Below the pieces are notes generated by a model, which was given only the letters and a program-made list of their open reading frames with translations, did no database searches and was not told where the DNA came from. The position numbers were made by a program, and so were the translations under genes. DNA of 64,000 bases from Kordia jejudonensis (GTDB taxonomy: Bacteria; Bacteroidota; Bacteroidia; Flavobacteriales; Flavobacteriaceae), in the NCBI RefSeq assembly GCF_001005315.1, contig NZ_LBMG01000006.1, positions 1 through 64,000 of the forward strand, given 5' to 3'. Below, in pieces: positions 51,985 to 62,246 of the stretch (position 1 is the first letter of the stretch; each line of letters starts with the position of its first letter).

Positions 51985-52995
51985 ATGTTTACAACGAATA
52001 CTCGGTATTTTGTCTTGATTTTGATTCTTTTTTCAGGCATCAGTTCAGCTCAAACACTTTCAGGAGCTGTATTTGACGAAAAAACGAAAGAACCTTTGTA
52101 CGGTGTTTCTGTATATTTTGATGGAACTACGAACGGAACAGCTACCAATACGGAAGGAAAGTTTTTAATAAGTTACAAAGCGTCTACAGAATCTGCCTTG
52201 GTTGTGAGTTATTTAGGATATGATTCGCAAACATTTGATGTTCGAAAATTAGTCAGCGGTGTCAAAATTTATTTAAAACCTAAAAAAGAAACGTTAGGCG
52301 TTGTATACATTGAAAATGATCCTTGGACACGCAAAAAGAAGATGGAAATTTTCAGACGTGAATTTATAGGAATCGGCGAAGGCGCTACACAGAGTAAGAT
52401 ATTGAATGAAGATGATATTGATGTCGTATTCAATCCGAGCACGAAAATACTAAGCGCATATGCTTCCAAGCCAATTGTGATCAGAAATAAATACTTAGGC
52501 TATTCAATTTCGTATAATTTGGACGAATTTGAAGCAGAATTAGGTGTCTATCGTAATGAATACAGAAGCACAAAACGTGTATATATTGGTGGAACTAGCT
52601 TTTATTCCGAATTGCGTGAAAAGCCTCGAAAACGACACATAAAAAACAGAGAAAAGGAATTTGGACAATCTATTTTGAACTTTATGCGTTCGTTGGCAGA
52701 TAAAAAGTTGGAAGAAAATGGTTTTCAAGTATTTCACAAAGGATTCATTGTGCCACCGTACAAATATTTTGATATTACAAAAGAAGGTCTAAACACAAAA
52801 GTTAACATGAAAACTGTGAGGTTAACCATTGTGTACGACCGCTTTCATAAGTCATTTATGACAGTTCCTACTGAGAATAAAGAATTCTATATCAATGAAT
52901 TTGGAAACTTTTCGCCTTCAAAAGAATTGTCATTTGGAGGTGTATTTGGCGAGAAACGCATCGGAAAAGCTTTACCGCTAGATTATAGTTTGTAA
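51985..52995 (+). CDS. CarboxypepD_reg-like domain protein, 336 aa
   Basis: Signal peptide about 1-22 (FSGISSAQ), then a CarboxypepD_reg-like domain (about 23-105, GAVFDEKTKEPLYGVSVYFDGTTNG) and a further beta-rich region with WTRKKKMEIFRREFIG, a pattern common in Bacteroidota cell-surface proteins. Unlike the receptor at 22.8 kb there is no plug or barrel; the protein is probably periplasmic or on the outer-membrane surface. Convergent with a lipoprotein gene, with only 13 bp between stops. Confidence 0.85.
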   Translation: MFTTNTRYFVLILILFSGISSAQTLSGAVFDEKTKEPLYGVSVYFDGTTNGTATNTEGKFLISYKASTESALVVSYLGYDSQTFDVRKLVSGVKIYLKPKKETLGVVYIENDPWTRKKKMEIFRREFIGIGEGATQSKILNEDDIDVVFNPSTKILSAYASKPIVIRNKYLGYSISYNLDEFEAELGVYRNEYRSTKRVYIGGTSFYSELREKPRKRHIKNREKEFGQSILNFMRSLADKKLEENGFQVFHKGFIVPPYKYFDITKEGLNTKVNMKTVRLTIVYDRFHKSFMTVPTENKEFYINEFGNFSPSKELSFGGVFGEKRIGKALPLDYSL

Positions 52996-53008
52996 TTCAC
53001 TATTTCGA

Positions 53009-53572
53009 TTATTCAAACGTGATTGCTGTGGTTGTGTTTTCTAATATTTCCTGATTATCCAATACGGTTGTCATGGTGAAATTTACAGTTGTCATCTCAG
53101 GTATTGCAGTGTCAAATCGTAAAAAAACATCAAAATCATTGATACTTGCATTTACTTCTAACAACAAATCGTTCATCGTAATTTGATTGCCTGTATTGAA
53201 TGCAAATTGAACAATAACATGATCATTTAAAGAACTTCCTGCGGGAATTCCAAATAAAGGAACATTCGCTGTAAGTGTAATTGATTCTGCAAGATTGACT
53301 CTGTTGTATTCTTCATAACAAGAAGTAGCATTTGCCGTGTTAATGAGTCCCGAATTTTTAGAAATTAGAGAAATCAAATCTACTTGATAGATAGATCTGA
53401 ATTGCAAGTAAAAATCCTGATTTGTAACTACAGCACTATCGTTGTCTACATTGTCTTTTGCAGTAAACTCAAAAGAAGTTATTGATACATTAAACTCATC
53501 ATCACAACACGCATACAAAAGGATTTGAGCAATAAAGACAAATGCAAAAATCTTAAAAATTTTACTTTTCAT
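53009..53572 (-). CDS. Putative lipoprotein, 187 aa
   Basis: N-terminal signal with lipobox LLYAC (Cys22) and a second Cys next to it (CCDD). The mature part is beta-rich, rich in Asn, Thr and Val, and looks like a single immunoglobulin-like or carbohydrate-binding fold. Unknown family. Likely exported to the outer membrane. It is followed by a 7-bp satellite before lolD. Confidence 0.7.
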   Translation of the reverse strand: MKSKIFKIFAFVFIAQILLYACCDDEFNVSITSFEFTAKDNVDNDSAVVTNQDFYLQFRSIYQVDLISLISKNSGLINTANATSCYEEYNRVNLAESITLTANVPLFGIPAGSSLNDHVIVQFAFNTGNQITMNDLLLEVNASINDFDVFLRFDTAIPEMTTVNFTMTTVLDNQEILENTTTAITFE

Positions 53573-53644
53573 ATTTTATTTATTTTTTAACTAGATGTGA
53601 TAATGATATAATGGTTGCGTCTTTTCGAATCATAAATATTTCAT

Positions 53645-53689
53645 AAAACCCAAAACCCAAAACCCAATACCCAAGACCTAAACCTAACT
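53645..53689. repeat. 7-bp satellite (CCCAAAA)
   Basis: About six CCCAAAA-type units, decaying towards the right end, touching the lolD stop codon. The same 7-mer family forms the array at 31759-31839. Confidence 0.85.
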
Positions 53690-54346
53690 CACAATATTCC
53701 CATCGCGCATTACAATCTTACGATCTGCCATTGCTGCAAGTTCTTTGTTATGAGTTACGATGACAAAAGTTTGTCCGAATTCATCACGAAGTTTAAAAAA
53801 TAAATTGTGTAAGTTTTCAGCGGATTCTGAATCTAAATTTCCACTTGGTTCATCTGCGAAAATAATCGCAGGTTTGTTCATTAAAGCTCTTGCCACGGCA
53901 ACACGTTGTTGTTCTCCACCAGAAAGTTCGTTGGGTTTGTGATGGTATCTGTGTGATAAACCTAAGAAATCGAGTAATTCTTTGGCTCTTTTTTCGGCTT
54001 CCGATTTTGAAGTATTTTTAATGAAAGCTGGAATGCAAACATTTTCAATGGCAGTAAACTCAGGAAGTAACTGATGGAATTGAAAGATAAATCCAATATG
54101 ATGGTTTCGAAACTTCGCCAACTCTTTTTCAGAAAGTTTGTCTGCACGTACATTATTGATAATTAGTGAACTATCGTTATTTTTAGACATTTTATCTAAA
54201 GTTCCTAATATTTGAAGTAACGTAGTTTTTCCTGCACCAGAAGCACCAACAATAGAAACAATTTCTCCCTTTTTTATGTCTAAATTGATTCCTTTTAGAA
54301 CTTCTAAATCTCCGTACTGTTTGCGTATGTTTTTAGCTGTAATCAT
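53684..54346 (-). CDS. lolD: Lipoprotein-releasing ABC transporter ATPase
   Basis: A 220-residue ABC ATPase: Walker [10 protein letters not shown] (34-42), Q loop IFQFHQLL, signature LSGGEQQR (141-148), Walker [11 protein letters not shown] (161-170), H loop VTHN. The ERAKELL-like region and VCIPAFI support the LolD/MacB-type assignment; LolD energises release of outer-membrane lipoproteins from LolCE. The membrane partners are not in this window. Preceded by the DUF5916 gene on the same strand, 51 bp apart. Confidence 0.9.
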   Translation of the reverse strand: MITAKNIRKQYGDLEVLKGINLDIKKGEIVSIVGASGAGKTTLLQILGTLDKMSKNNDSSLIINNVRADKLSEKELAKFRNHHIGFIFQFHQLLPEFTAIENVCIPAFIKNTSKSEAEKRAKELLDFLGLSHRYHHKPNELSGGEQQRVAVARALMNKPAIIFADEPSGNLDSESAENLHNLFFKLRDEFGQTFVIVTHNKELAAMADRKIVMRDGNIVS

Positions 54347-54396
54347 TAAATATTGTTAAAAAAAACCAAGGTACTACATTCAGTTGTGATGCACAA

Positions 54397-56877
54397 TTAA
54401 GAATCGATTTTCCCTCTTCTTTTTTTGCTTCTGAATATATTTTTCACATTATTATAATCGATAAAATATACCAAACGAACAGACAAAGTATGCTCAATTG
54501 ATTCATCAAAAAGTTGATTCAAACTCTCAAAATAAGTATCTTTTGAAGCGTCTGTTTGATTAAAGATCTGATTTCTATACAAAGCTGTTAAAAAACTACC
54601 TGGCGCAAATTGCCATGTATAGTTCAAATCAATATTCCAAGTACTAAAGTTAATGTTTGAATTGCCTAAACCTAAACTTTCAAACGTACTTTGCGATTGT
54701 ACCAAACGACCATTTTGTCTCAAAAAATATGGTGTGTCATCATAATCAACTGTTGACCAGTAATTTCTGAATGTCAAATTTAAAGCGTGAAACGAATTGA
54801 AACTATAATTTCCAGAAAGACTATTGACTAATACAATTTGATCGCGTTGCCCAAAAATGATTTCATTTTCTACACCATTGGAATCATTGGCATAACCTCT
54901 ACGATTGTTTTCTACATTTAAAGAAGTTTGATACACCAAAATGCACTTATCATTCACACGAACACGTGGCTCAACATTTATGCGATATCTGGTAAATCCT
55001 TGATTTTCTTCAAATAAAGTATTGAATCCTAAACGTACATCAAGCGCAAAGGTTTTATTGTAATCTGTTGAGATAAATCCGCCTACATTAAATCGGTTTT
55101 CAGTAATAAAGAAACGTCTGTTGTCAAAATCACGTGGTTCAAAATAATCAAATTGTTTTCCAGGTGCAAAACTTGCATCCGCGCCAAAAGCCATTAATGA
55201 TTTTTTAGCAACCGCAAATATATTAACGCCAAAATTAGCGCCTGTATATGCATTCGGATTGTACAAACGACGATAATTGACCCAAGAATTGATTCTAAAA
55301 TTGTTTAATTTCTCTGTTGGTTCAAATATTTGGTACGAAGCGTCAAGTCCGAAATTGTTGAAGTTATTTCGAAAGTTCAGTCCCAAATCATTGATGTCAT
55401 ATTTTGTATTCGAAAAACGATGATCAAAACTATAACGGAATTGTCCGCTAATTTTACGAATGGCAAAAAATGAGTTGAATCCTGTTTCGGTTCCTGTTTC
55501 CAAATTTCTGTTGCTCATTCGCAAACTTGCATCAACATTTATGGTGTTCTTTTTATTAACGATATCTGCCACAATTGCTGTTACATTGGCGTCTCTAAAA
55601 CCACTTCCATTTCGGGTAACATTCGTATTGATAAGACTTATAGAAGAGTTTTTGTTAAACTGTTGATCTACAACCATAATGTTGTAATTGGTCAACGGTT
55701 CTACAACTTCTTGACGAAATTCGCCTGTGTCACTATTTTGTATCGTAGCTTTTGTTTTTTCAGTAATGGCATTAAAAAAGCCGATTCCCAAACCTTCTTT
55801 AGTTCTTCCTGATACTTTTACAGCATTGATGAGTTGTACTTCATTGGGCAAGTCAACCACTTCTTCATTATCAGCAACTTCTGGACTTTTTGATGGTGCA
55901 TTTCCGATACGTCGTGAGAAAAACAAGTTTCCCTTATTAAACAAATCGACACCTTCCGTGAAAAATTGCCGTTGTTCGGAAAATGTTTGTTCAAATGGTC
56001 CTAGATTCAGTTGAAGGTTGTCAAATCCAGCTTGACTGAAATCGGGAACCAATGTAGCATCTAGGGTAAAATTTTCGGTAATTCCATACTTTACATCCAT
56101 TCCAAAATTATATTCATCGGTAGTTTGTCCATCACTAGAACGAATTACCGTAGATGTAAATGGATAAAAAATGAGCCGTGTTGGTGGCTGAATATCGCGT
56201 AATCCTTTGAGTTCACCAGCATACAAGCCAATGTAACCTTTTGTCGGATCAAATGCATTCCACGTATATTGTTTTCTAGTTTTTCTAAATTGTCTGTGAA
56301 ATTGAATTCCCCAAGTTGGATCTTCTTGATTGGTAAAACGAAGCGTTCGGTATGGAATTTTCACTTCTACAATCCAGCCATCATCCACGACTTTGGCAGC
56401 ATTTTGCCATACGGAATTCCAGCTATAATCTTCTCCAACAGAAGGATTTGCGATCGCATCTGCTTGATTTCCATTGGGAAACACAACAAAATACGTATCA
56501 TTTTGTCCATCATTATTCGGGTTGATTGCAATGATGAAAAAATCATTAATCCCAAAATTATCACGAGTTGTAAATTGACGCATGATATTTTCAGGTTTGT
56601 CATGCAAATAGGCCGCAATATAAATGGCTTCATCATCATAGGTCATTTTTACTTCTGTTCGCTGATGCTCAGGCAACGAATTTCCAATATCGGGTTGAAA
56701 TTGGATAAAATTAGTTGCAATTGCCGCATCTTTCCATACATCATCATCCAAAACGCCGTCAATCTTTGGAGGACTGATAGTTCGTTTAATTTCATATGTT
56801 TTTTTTGGAATACTATCTTGAGCAACAGAATTGAGGGAAAATAAAAGAAGCAGTACGCATACTAAATAGCGGCTCAT
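54397..56877 (-). CDS. DUF5916 outer-membrane protein with CBM9-like domain
   Basis: An 826-residue exported protein (signal peptide 1-19). A CBM9-like domain (about 25-230) shows IDGVLDDDVWKDA, DDEAIYIAAYLHDK and DGWIVEVKIPYRTLRF. The DUF5916 region (about 240-826) follows, alternating beta strands in the outer membrane. Such proteins probably transport or bind small carbohydrates or polymer fragments; the substrate is unknown. Divergent from folE with about 215 bp of AT-rich spacer. Confidence 0.9.
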   Translation of the reverse strand: MSRYLVCVLLLLFSLNSVAQDSIPKKTYEIKRTISPPKIDGVLDDDVWKDAAIATNFIQFQPDIGNSLPEHQRTEVKMTYDDEAIYIAAYLHDKPENIMRQFTTRDNFGINDFFIIAINPNNDGQNDTYFVVFPNGNQADAIANPSVGEDYSWNSVWQNAAKVVDDGWIVEVKIPYRTLRFTNQEDPTWGIQFHRQFRKTRKQYTWNAFDPTKGYIGLYAGELKGLRDIQPPTRLIFYPFTSTVIRSSDGQTTDEYNFGMDVKYGITENFTLDATLVPDFSQAGFDNLQLNLGPFEQTFSEQRQFFTEGVDLFNKGNLFFSRRIGNAPSKSPEVADNEEVVDLPNEVQLINAVKVSGRTKEGLGIGFFNAITEKTKATIQNSDTGEFRQEVVEPLTNYNIMVVDQQFNKNSSISLINTNVTRNGSGFRDANVTAIVADIVNKKNTINVDASLRMSNRNLETGTETGFNSFFAIRKISGQFRYSFDHRFSNTKYDINDLGLNFRNNFNNFGLDASYQIFEPTEKLNNFRINSWVNYRRLYNPNAYTGANFGVNIFAVAKKSLMAFGADASFAPGKQFDYFEPRDFDNRRFFITENRFNVGGFISTDYNKTFALDVRLGFNTLFEENQGFTRYRINVEPRVRVNDKCILVYQTSLNVENNRRGYANDSNGVENEIIFGQRDQIVLVNSLSGNYSFNSFHALNLTFRNYWSTVDYDDTPYFLRQNGRLVQSQSTFESLGLGNSNINFSTWNIDLNYTWQFAPGSFLTALYRNQIFNQTDASKDTYFESLNQLFDESIEHTLSVRLVYFIDYNNVKNIFRSKKRRGKIDS

Positions 56878-57093
56878 TGTTTACAGTTTTTTGATTGGTG
56901 ATGTCCTAAAATAGCAAGGGAAATTTGATGCGTTGCAATAAGACATTGCAAAACTAGTTGTATAACTGCCTTTTTTCTCCTAAAAAAAAGTTAAATCTTA
57001 TACGAGTTTTTTAACAAATACCGCATTTTCGGGAAGTTTATATGAACTTTTTTTGAGTATCTTTATCAACTTTGATAATGAAAATAATATACC

Positions 57094-57690
57094 ATGGCTT
57101 ATAAAAAACTTGAGGAATATAATATAGAAGTAACCAACGAAGTAAAAGATCGTTATAAGACTATTATTGAGGAACTTGGAGAAGATACGGAGCGTGAAGG
57201 TTTAGTGAAAACGCCGGAACGTGCGGCTAAAGCAATGCAGTTTTTGACACAAGGATACGATATGGATGCCGCTGAAATTTTAAAAGGCGCCATGTTTGCC
57301 GAAGATTATAACGAAATGGTGATTGTAAAAGATATTGAATTGTATTCACTGTGCGAACATCATATACTTCCGTTTTTTGGAAAAGCACATATTGCGTACA
57401 TTCCGAATGGACATATTGTTGGATTGAGCAAATTGCCACGAATTGTGGATGTTTTTGCGAGAAGATTACAAGTGCAAGAACGCTTGACACATGATATTTT
57501 GGAATGTATAAACAATACACTAAAACCAAAAGGTGTTGCCGTTGTTATTGAAGCTTCACATATGTGTATGATGATGCGTGGCGTACAAAAACAAAATTCT
57601 GTAACGACAACTTCAGGCTTCCGAGGAGCATTTGAAAACATTGAAACACGAACAGAATTCTTAAAATTGATTAGTTCAAGTTTATCTTAA
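57094..57690 (+). CDS. folE: GTP cyclohydrolase I
   Basis: A 198-residue enzyme converting GTP to 7,8-dihydroneopterin triphosphate, the first step of folate and pterin synthesis. Zinc ligands Cys87 and His90 in [14 protein letters not shown] and Cys158 in SHMCMMMRG, with the substrate segment [23 protein letters not shown] and C-terminal [10 protein letters not shown]. Typical length. A DUF885 gene begins 10 bp later and may be co-transcribed. Confidence 0.96.
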   Translation: MAYKKLEEYNIEVTNEVKDRYKTIIEELGEDTEREGLVKTPERAAKAMQFLTQGYDMDAAEILKGAMFAEDYNEMVIVKDIELYSLCEHHILPFFGKAHIAYIPNGHIVGLSKLPRIVDVFARRLQVQERLTHDILECINNTLKPKGVAVVIEASHMCMMMRGVQKQNSVTTTSGFRGAFENIETRTEFLKLISSSLS

Positions 57691-57700
57691 AAAATACTGT

Positions 57701-59017
57701 TTGAAAGTATCTAAATACATACTATTACTTCTTCTTTTGTGGAATACAGCTGTATTCGGACAAGAAACCTTTGCTGATTGGTCTGCTTTTGAAACTGCTT
57801 TTGTGAAAGACTTTAAGCGTTTGCATATTAATGAATTACAAATTTCTTACCGAGACAATCTAGAGCTTATTCAAAGTGAACGAAACATTATCAAGCAAGA
57901 AAAAGTATTTGTAAAGTATAAAAAAGCGTTGGAAACTTTTGATCGGACTGCGCTGACAAAAGCACAACAATTGGATTATGCGCTGGTTTTATATGAAATC
58001 AATTTGCATTTAGAGCGCATTTCCCTTGAAAAAGAATGGTTAACTGTAAAACCCAAACGAATTTCTCCAGAAGGTTTGCAATACGTTCCTATGGGAAAAG
58101 AATGGTATGTGTACTTTTTAAAAAAATGGGTTGATGCTTCCGTAACTCCAGATGAATTATTTCAATTTGGATTGTCGGAAATCCATCGTGCTAAAAAAGC
58201 CATGAAAACATTGCAAGAAAGTTCAGGTTTGGATAGTATTTCATATCAAAAACTGATCAACGCATCAAGCTTTTTTTATACGGATGTTGCTACGATTCAG
58301 GACAGTTTTGAAACGTATAAAAAAGAACTATTGCCTAAATTGATTCATGCGTTTCCAAAAGTAAACGAACTGCCAGATGTACACATTACACAAGGAAAAA
58401 ATAAAGCTTATGCGCAAGTTCCTGCGTATTATGCGGAAACTCGAAATACATTTTATTACAATTATTTTGACAAACCATTCAACAAGCGACAAGTGGCGTG
58501 GATTTACTTGCACGAAGCGATTCCTGGACATCATTATCAAATAAAATTTGAAGAAACACTGGAGAAGTCAAAAATCAAGCAATTATTTTCATACAACGGG
58601 TATCGAGAAGGTTGGGCAGCATATGTGGAAGAAATTGGCAATGATTTTGGCGCGTACAAAACACCTTATGATGAACTCGGAAAGTGGGAATGGGATATTA
58701 TTCGTTCGGTTCGAGTGGCAATGGACGTTGGAATCAATTATTATGGTTGGAGTGATGATGAAGCCTTGCACTTTTGGCAACGACATATCAACGGACAAGA
58801 TGCGATCGCGCAACGCGAAATTGCACGCATGAAACGTTGGCCAGCGCAAGTAATTACCTATAAATATGGCGCACACAAAATAGTACAGTGGAAAGCGGAT
58901 ATTGATGCTATTTTATCTAAAGAAAAACCATTTCCTTGGTTGTCATTTCACACACGAATTCTTCAAAATGGCGCGTTGCCGTTTTCGGTGATGGATAAAG
59001 AGATTTTTGGAAATTAG
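57701..59017 (+). CDS. DUF885 family metallopeptidase-like exported protein
   Basis: A 438-residue protein read from a TTG codon: it gives a fully formed signal peptide (MKVSKYILLLLLLWNTAVFGQ, shown here in part), and no suitable ATG follows, so TTG is the likely start. The DUF885 zinc motif HEAIPGHH (271-278) and the downstream GWAAYVEE (about 303-310) form a thermolysin-like site. Probably a periplasmic peptidase of unknown substrate. Begins 10 bp after folE. Confidence 0.88.
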   Translation: MKVSKYILLLLLLWNTAVFGQETFADWSAFETAFVKDFKRLHINELQISYRDNLELIQSERNIIKQEKVFVKYKKALETFDRTALTKAQQLDYALVLYEINLHLERISLEKEWLTVKPKRISPEGLQYVPMGKEWYVYFLKKWVDASVTPDELFQFGLSEIHRAKKAMKTLQESSGLDSISYQKLINASSFFYTDVATIQDSFETYKKELLPKLIHAFPKVNELPDVHITQGKNKAYAQVPAYYAETRNTFYYNYFDKPFNKRQVAWIYLHEAIPGHHYQIKFEETLEKSKIKQLFSYNGYREGWAAYVEEIGNDFGAYKTPYDELGKWEWDIIRSVRVAMDVGINYYGWSDDEALHFWQRHINGQDAIAQREIARMKRWPAQVITYKYGAHKIVQWKADIDAILSKEKPFPWLSFHTRILQNGALPFSVMDKEIFGN

Positions 59018-59117
59018 TTTTTGGGTCGCTTTGCTTTTGGTAGGTTAGTAGTTTCAAAGTTACCAATTGACAACAAACAAATGGATAACTCTTTAAAATA
59101 TTCACTAAGTTTATAGC

Positions 59118-61208
59118 ATGCAAGCATTTCGTCATTTCTTACTATTCTTTTTTCTGCTTGGCGCGAAAGGTTTTGCACAGCATCAGGCTTCACATACAGT
59201 TGAAATATCGGAAGCAGTTTCTTCTGAAAATTATCAATCGATGACAAGTAATGGTGTTTGGAGTTGGTTTTCCGATCCGCGAGCTGTGTATTATGAAGGA
59301 AAATACAAACGTACCTACGCAGGTTGGATAGACAATTATGGCGACGTTCATATTGGTTTTTACGATCATGATACCAAAAAAGTTGCGTCAACCGTCATCT
59401 ATGACAATTTAGAAATTGACGATCACGATAATCCTTCCATTCTGTTTGATGATGATGGAAGATTGCTCGTATTTTTCAACACACATTTACAAGACGATCG
59501 TCCGTTGTTTATGCGAACATCCACAAATCCAGAAGATATTCGTGATTGGTCTCCAATTAAAGAATTGTATTTGAATGATACTGAGAAATATAGGAATTCA
59601 ACGATAAATAGACATACATACACAAATCCTGTACGCTTGTCCAAAGAAAACGGAAAACTCTATATTTTTTGGCGCGGAATTGATTTAAAACCTTCGTATT
59701 CAGTTTCTACAGATAATGGAAAAACTTGGTCAAAAGGTACAATTCTATTTATTCCTGATGAAACAGAAACATTGAAATCGCCATATACGAAAGTGTATTC
59801 TGATGGAAATTCTAAAATACATTTTACATTCACAGACGGACATCCAACCAAAGAAAAAAAGAACGGTTTGTATTATATGTATTATGAAAATGGCGCCTTT
59901 TACAAAGCAAATGGAACTAAAATTAAAACCATTTCACAATTACCGATTTTGCAAGAAGAATTGGATGTTATTTTTGAATCTGACACGGTAAAATCATGGA
60001 ATTGGGATATTGCCGAAGATGCAAATGGCAGTCCGATCGTAACGTATGTAAAATTTCCCAAGAAAGATCAGCATGTATATTCGTATGCAACATTTGCTAC
60101 AAACGAATGGAAAAGTTATGATTTGACAGAAGTGAACGGTTGGTTTCCAGAAACACGTCCTAATATTGCTGAACCCGAACCGCATTACGCAGGTGGAATT
60201 GTCATAGATCATGAAAATCCAAATACGGTGTATCTTTCTGTAAAACGCAATGGAATCTTTGAAATAGAGCAGTGGACAAGTCAAAACAAAGGGAAATCAT
60301 GGAACGTGAAGGAAATTACTAAAAATTCTACAAAAAATAATGTGCGACCTGTTGCCGTTCGTGGAGCTCAACAAGGAAATCCGTTGCAAGTTTTATGGCT
60401 TCAAAATACAAAGTATATCTATTATGCGCATGATACACGTGGAAAAACAATTTCATTGCCGTTTAAAAATCGTTATCATACGGCTGTGAAGATGAATTTG
60501 CAGAAATCCGCTTTACGAATTGCAGTTACCAAGCAAAATTTGGAAAAACTATTACGAAATGTAGCAGAACGTCTGCTGGAAAATCCAGATCATTCTTTAG
60601 ACGTGAATGGTTTTCGTTACGGAATTGCTTGCGCAGGATTGGAAGCATTTTATAAAGTTTGTAAGGAAGCTCGTTACAAAAATGAATTGTTAAACATAAA
60701 ACAATATCAAACGGAAGAAGATGAAGATGAAGATGAAGAAAACTTCTATACTCTTGATATAGTTTGGTCATATTCATCAAAAAACAACCGAGAATATCTT
60801 CAAAAAATAGAAAAGGTAACTTCTAAAGAATTAAGTGAGTTTCGAGTAGATTTACAATGTGCTTCCATGATATATTTGCTTCGAAATTTTGAAGAAAACA
60901 TTCTTGATAGTAAGCGGTTAAAAAACGAATTTAGTAAAATCAGTACTACAATCTTAGCAGAATTAAACGCTGAAGCATTCCATAAGCGATTTACAACAGG
61001 AAAAGTATTATTAATTTACAGTTTGGCAGCAGGAATAAATGATGGTTTACTTGATAAAAAACATACGGAAATTGTTGTAAGCGCATGGAAAGATATTCAA
61101 AAAGAAATACTTCCAGAAAGCACGATTATTAATTTAAACACAGAAACCAAAGCAGCAATTTTACTAGCTGGAAAAGAAATTTATCAAATTTTGAATGCTA
61201 AACACTGA
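59118..61208 (+). CDS. BNR_4 domain protein with C-terminal helical extension
   Basis: A 696-residue exported protein (signal peptide 1-20, GFAQ). Residues 40-450 are a BNR_4 beta-propeller-like region: WSWFSDPRAVYYEGK, DDHDNPSILFDDDGRLLVFFNTH and repeated Asp-box-like segments such as STDNGKTWSKG. BNR_4 proteins are probable polysaccharide lyases or sialidase-like enzymes. From about 455 to the end the character changes to a helical region with a run of acidic residues (EEDEDEDEE) and no recognised domain. Fusion is discussed in the findings. Confidence 0.85.
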   Translation: MQAFRHFLLFFFLLGAKGFAQHQASHTVEISEAVSSENYQSMTSNGVWSWFSDPRAVYYEGKYKRTYAGWIDNYGDVHIGFYDHDTKKVASTVIYDNLEIDDHDNPSILFDDDGRLLVFFNTHLQDDRPLFMRTSTNPEDIRDWSPIKELYLNDTEKYRNSTINRHTYTNPVRLSKENGKLYIFWRGIDLKPSYSVSTDNGKTWSKGTILFIPDETETLKSPYTKVYSDGNSKIHFTFTDGHPTKEKKNGLYYMYYENGAFYKANGTKIKTISQLPILQEELDVIFESDTVKSWNWDIAEDANGSPIVTYVKFPKKDQHVYSYATFATNEWKSYDLTEVNGWFPETRPNIAEPEPHYAGGIVIDHENPNTVYLSVKRNGIFEIEQWTSQNKGKSWNVKEITKNSTKNNVRPVAVRGAQQGNPLQVLWLQNTKYIYYAHDTRGKTISLPFKNRYHTAVKMNLQKSALRIAVTKQNLEKLLRNVAERLLENPDHSLDVNGFRYGIACAGLEAFYKVCKEARYKNELLNIKQYQTEEDEDEDEENFYTLDIVWSYSSKNNREYLQKIEKVTSKELSEFRVDLQCASMIYLLRNFEENILDSKRLKNEFSKISTTILAELNAEAFHKRFTTGKVLLIYSLAAGINDGLLDKKHTEIVVSAWKDIQKEILPESTIINLNTETKAAILLAGKEIYQILNAKH

Positions 61209-61268
61209 ATTTAAAATCATTTTGGCATTTTTATTGCTTTATTTAGCGTAGCATAACTTACACAATAC

Positions 61269-61595
61269 ATGACAACACAAAAGAAAGACAAAAAATTTTT
61301 AAAACTATTTCTAGGAATCATCTTTGATTTAATTGGATGCATTTCATACATACTTCCAGGTTTTGCTGAGGTTTCAGATGTTATTTGGGCACCGCTTTCC
61401 GCGTGGCTTATGACCCGATTGTACAAAGGAAATTCTGGTAAAATCGGAGCCGTAATTACATTTGTTGAAGAAGCTTTACCGTTTACGGATGCCATACCGA
61501 CATTTACACTCATGTGGTTGTATACATATGTAATTCAAAAGGAGAAAAACGATGATGACGATGGAATTGTAATTGACGCTACAGAGGTAAAATAA
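61269..61595 (+). CDS. Small membrane protein, 108 aa
   Basis: Three short hydrophobic segments (about 12-30, 37-50 and 78-92) with DLIGCISYILPG and EVSDVIWAPLSAWLM, and an acidic cytoplasmic tail (NDDDDG). The pattern DLIGxxSYxxPGxxExxDxxWAPxSA is seen in a widespread small Bacteroidota membrane family; no function is known. Ends before a strong bidirectional terminator. Confidence 0.75.
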   Translation: MTTQKKDKKFLKLFLGIIFDLIGCISYILPGFAEVSDVIWAPLSAWLMTRLYKGNSGKIGAVITFVEEALPFTDAIPTFTLMWLYTYVIQKEKNDDDDGIVIDATEVK

Positions 61596-61613
61596 AAACT
61601 CATGAGTTTTAAA

Positions 61614-61653
61614 CTAAAAAAATCCTTTAGTACATAGCTAAAGGATTTTTTTA
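61614..61653. terminator. Bidirectional terminator
   Basis: AAATCCTTTAG-tacatag-CTAAAGGATTT with A tract on the left and T tract on the right, between convergent genes. Confidence 0.93.
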
Positions 61654-61676
61654 TATAGTATTGTATGTGTAATCAA

Positions 61677-62234
61677 TTACTGTATTGTTACATTCGTAAA
61701 GGTAGCCGATACGTCTGTTTCTCCGCCAGCATCTGCCAATCCTGTGTTTGGTTTTGTTGGTTCATGACGAAGTGTTACTGTAAAAGAACCTGTACTTGCA
61801 GCACCAGTAGTTAATTGAAATGTAGTTCCTAAAATATTACCAGCTGAGTCTAAATTGAAGTTAGATGTTGTCAAATCTAAATTTCCTCCTACAGTGTAAA
61901 AAAGTTGGTGTTCTAAATCTTCTTCTGTAACTTCAGTTGTAATATTTTCAGCAGGCGTTTCTGTTTCGTTTAATAAAACAACGCTTCCCAAATATGTAGT
62001 TGAAGCTGCTAAGTTTCCAGATATTGTAAAAACAGGATCATTTGGACCATCGCCATCTAAATCACGAGAAACTAGAGTAATTGTATTTCCTCCATTAGTT
62101 AGTGAAACCGTAACTGTAGTAATTACTTCTTCTTCATTTACTGGTGCAGGTGCATCATCGTCACTAGAACATGCTGTAAAAAGTAAGCTTGTAATGGCTA
62201 AAATTGTTAAAATTGAGAATTTGAATGTTTTCAT
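61677..62234 (-). CDS. Lipoprotein next to TonB receptor, 185 aa
   Basis: Lipobox LLFTAC (Cys22) followed by CSSDDD, a Bacteroidota surface-export-type signal. The mature part is beta-rich: TVTVSLTNGGNTITLVSRDLDGDGPNDPVF (a calcium-loop-like DLDGDGPND) and VTLRHEPTKPN near the end. Homologues with this sequence pattern are often annotated as periplasmic-binding-fold proteins, which I cannot confirm. Coupled to the receptor gene upstream (12 bp), so it is probably its surface ligand-binding partner. Confidence 0.8.
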   Translation of the reverse strand: MKTFKFSILTILAITSLLFTACSSDDDAPAPVNEEEVITTVTVSLTNGGNTITLVSRDLDGDGPNDPVFTISGNLAASTTYLGSVVLLNETETPAENITTEVTEEDLEHQLFYTVGGNLDLTTSNFNLDSAGNILGTTFQLTTGAASTGSFTVTLRHEPTKPNTGLADAGGETDVSATFTNVTIQ

Positions 62235-62246
62235 CTTTGAATTTTT

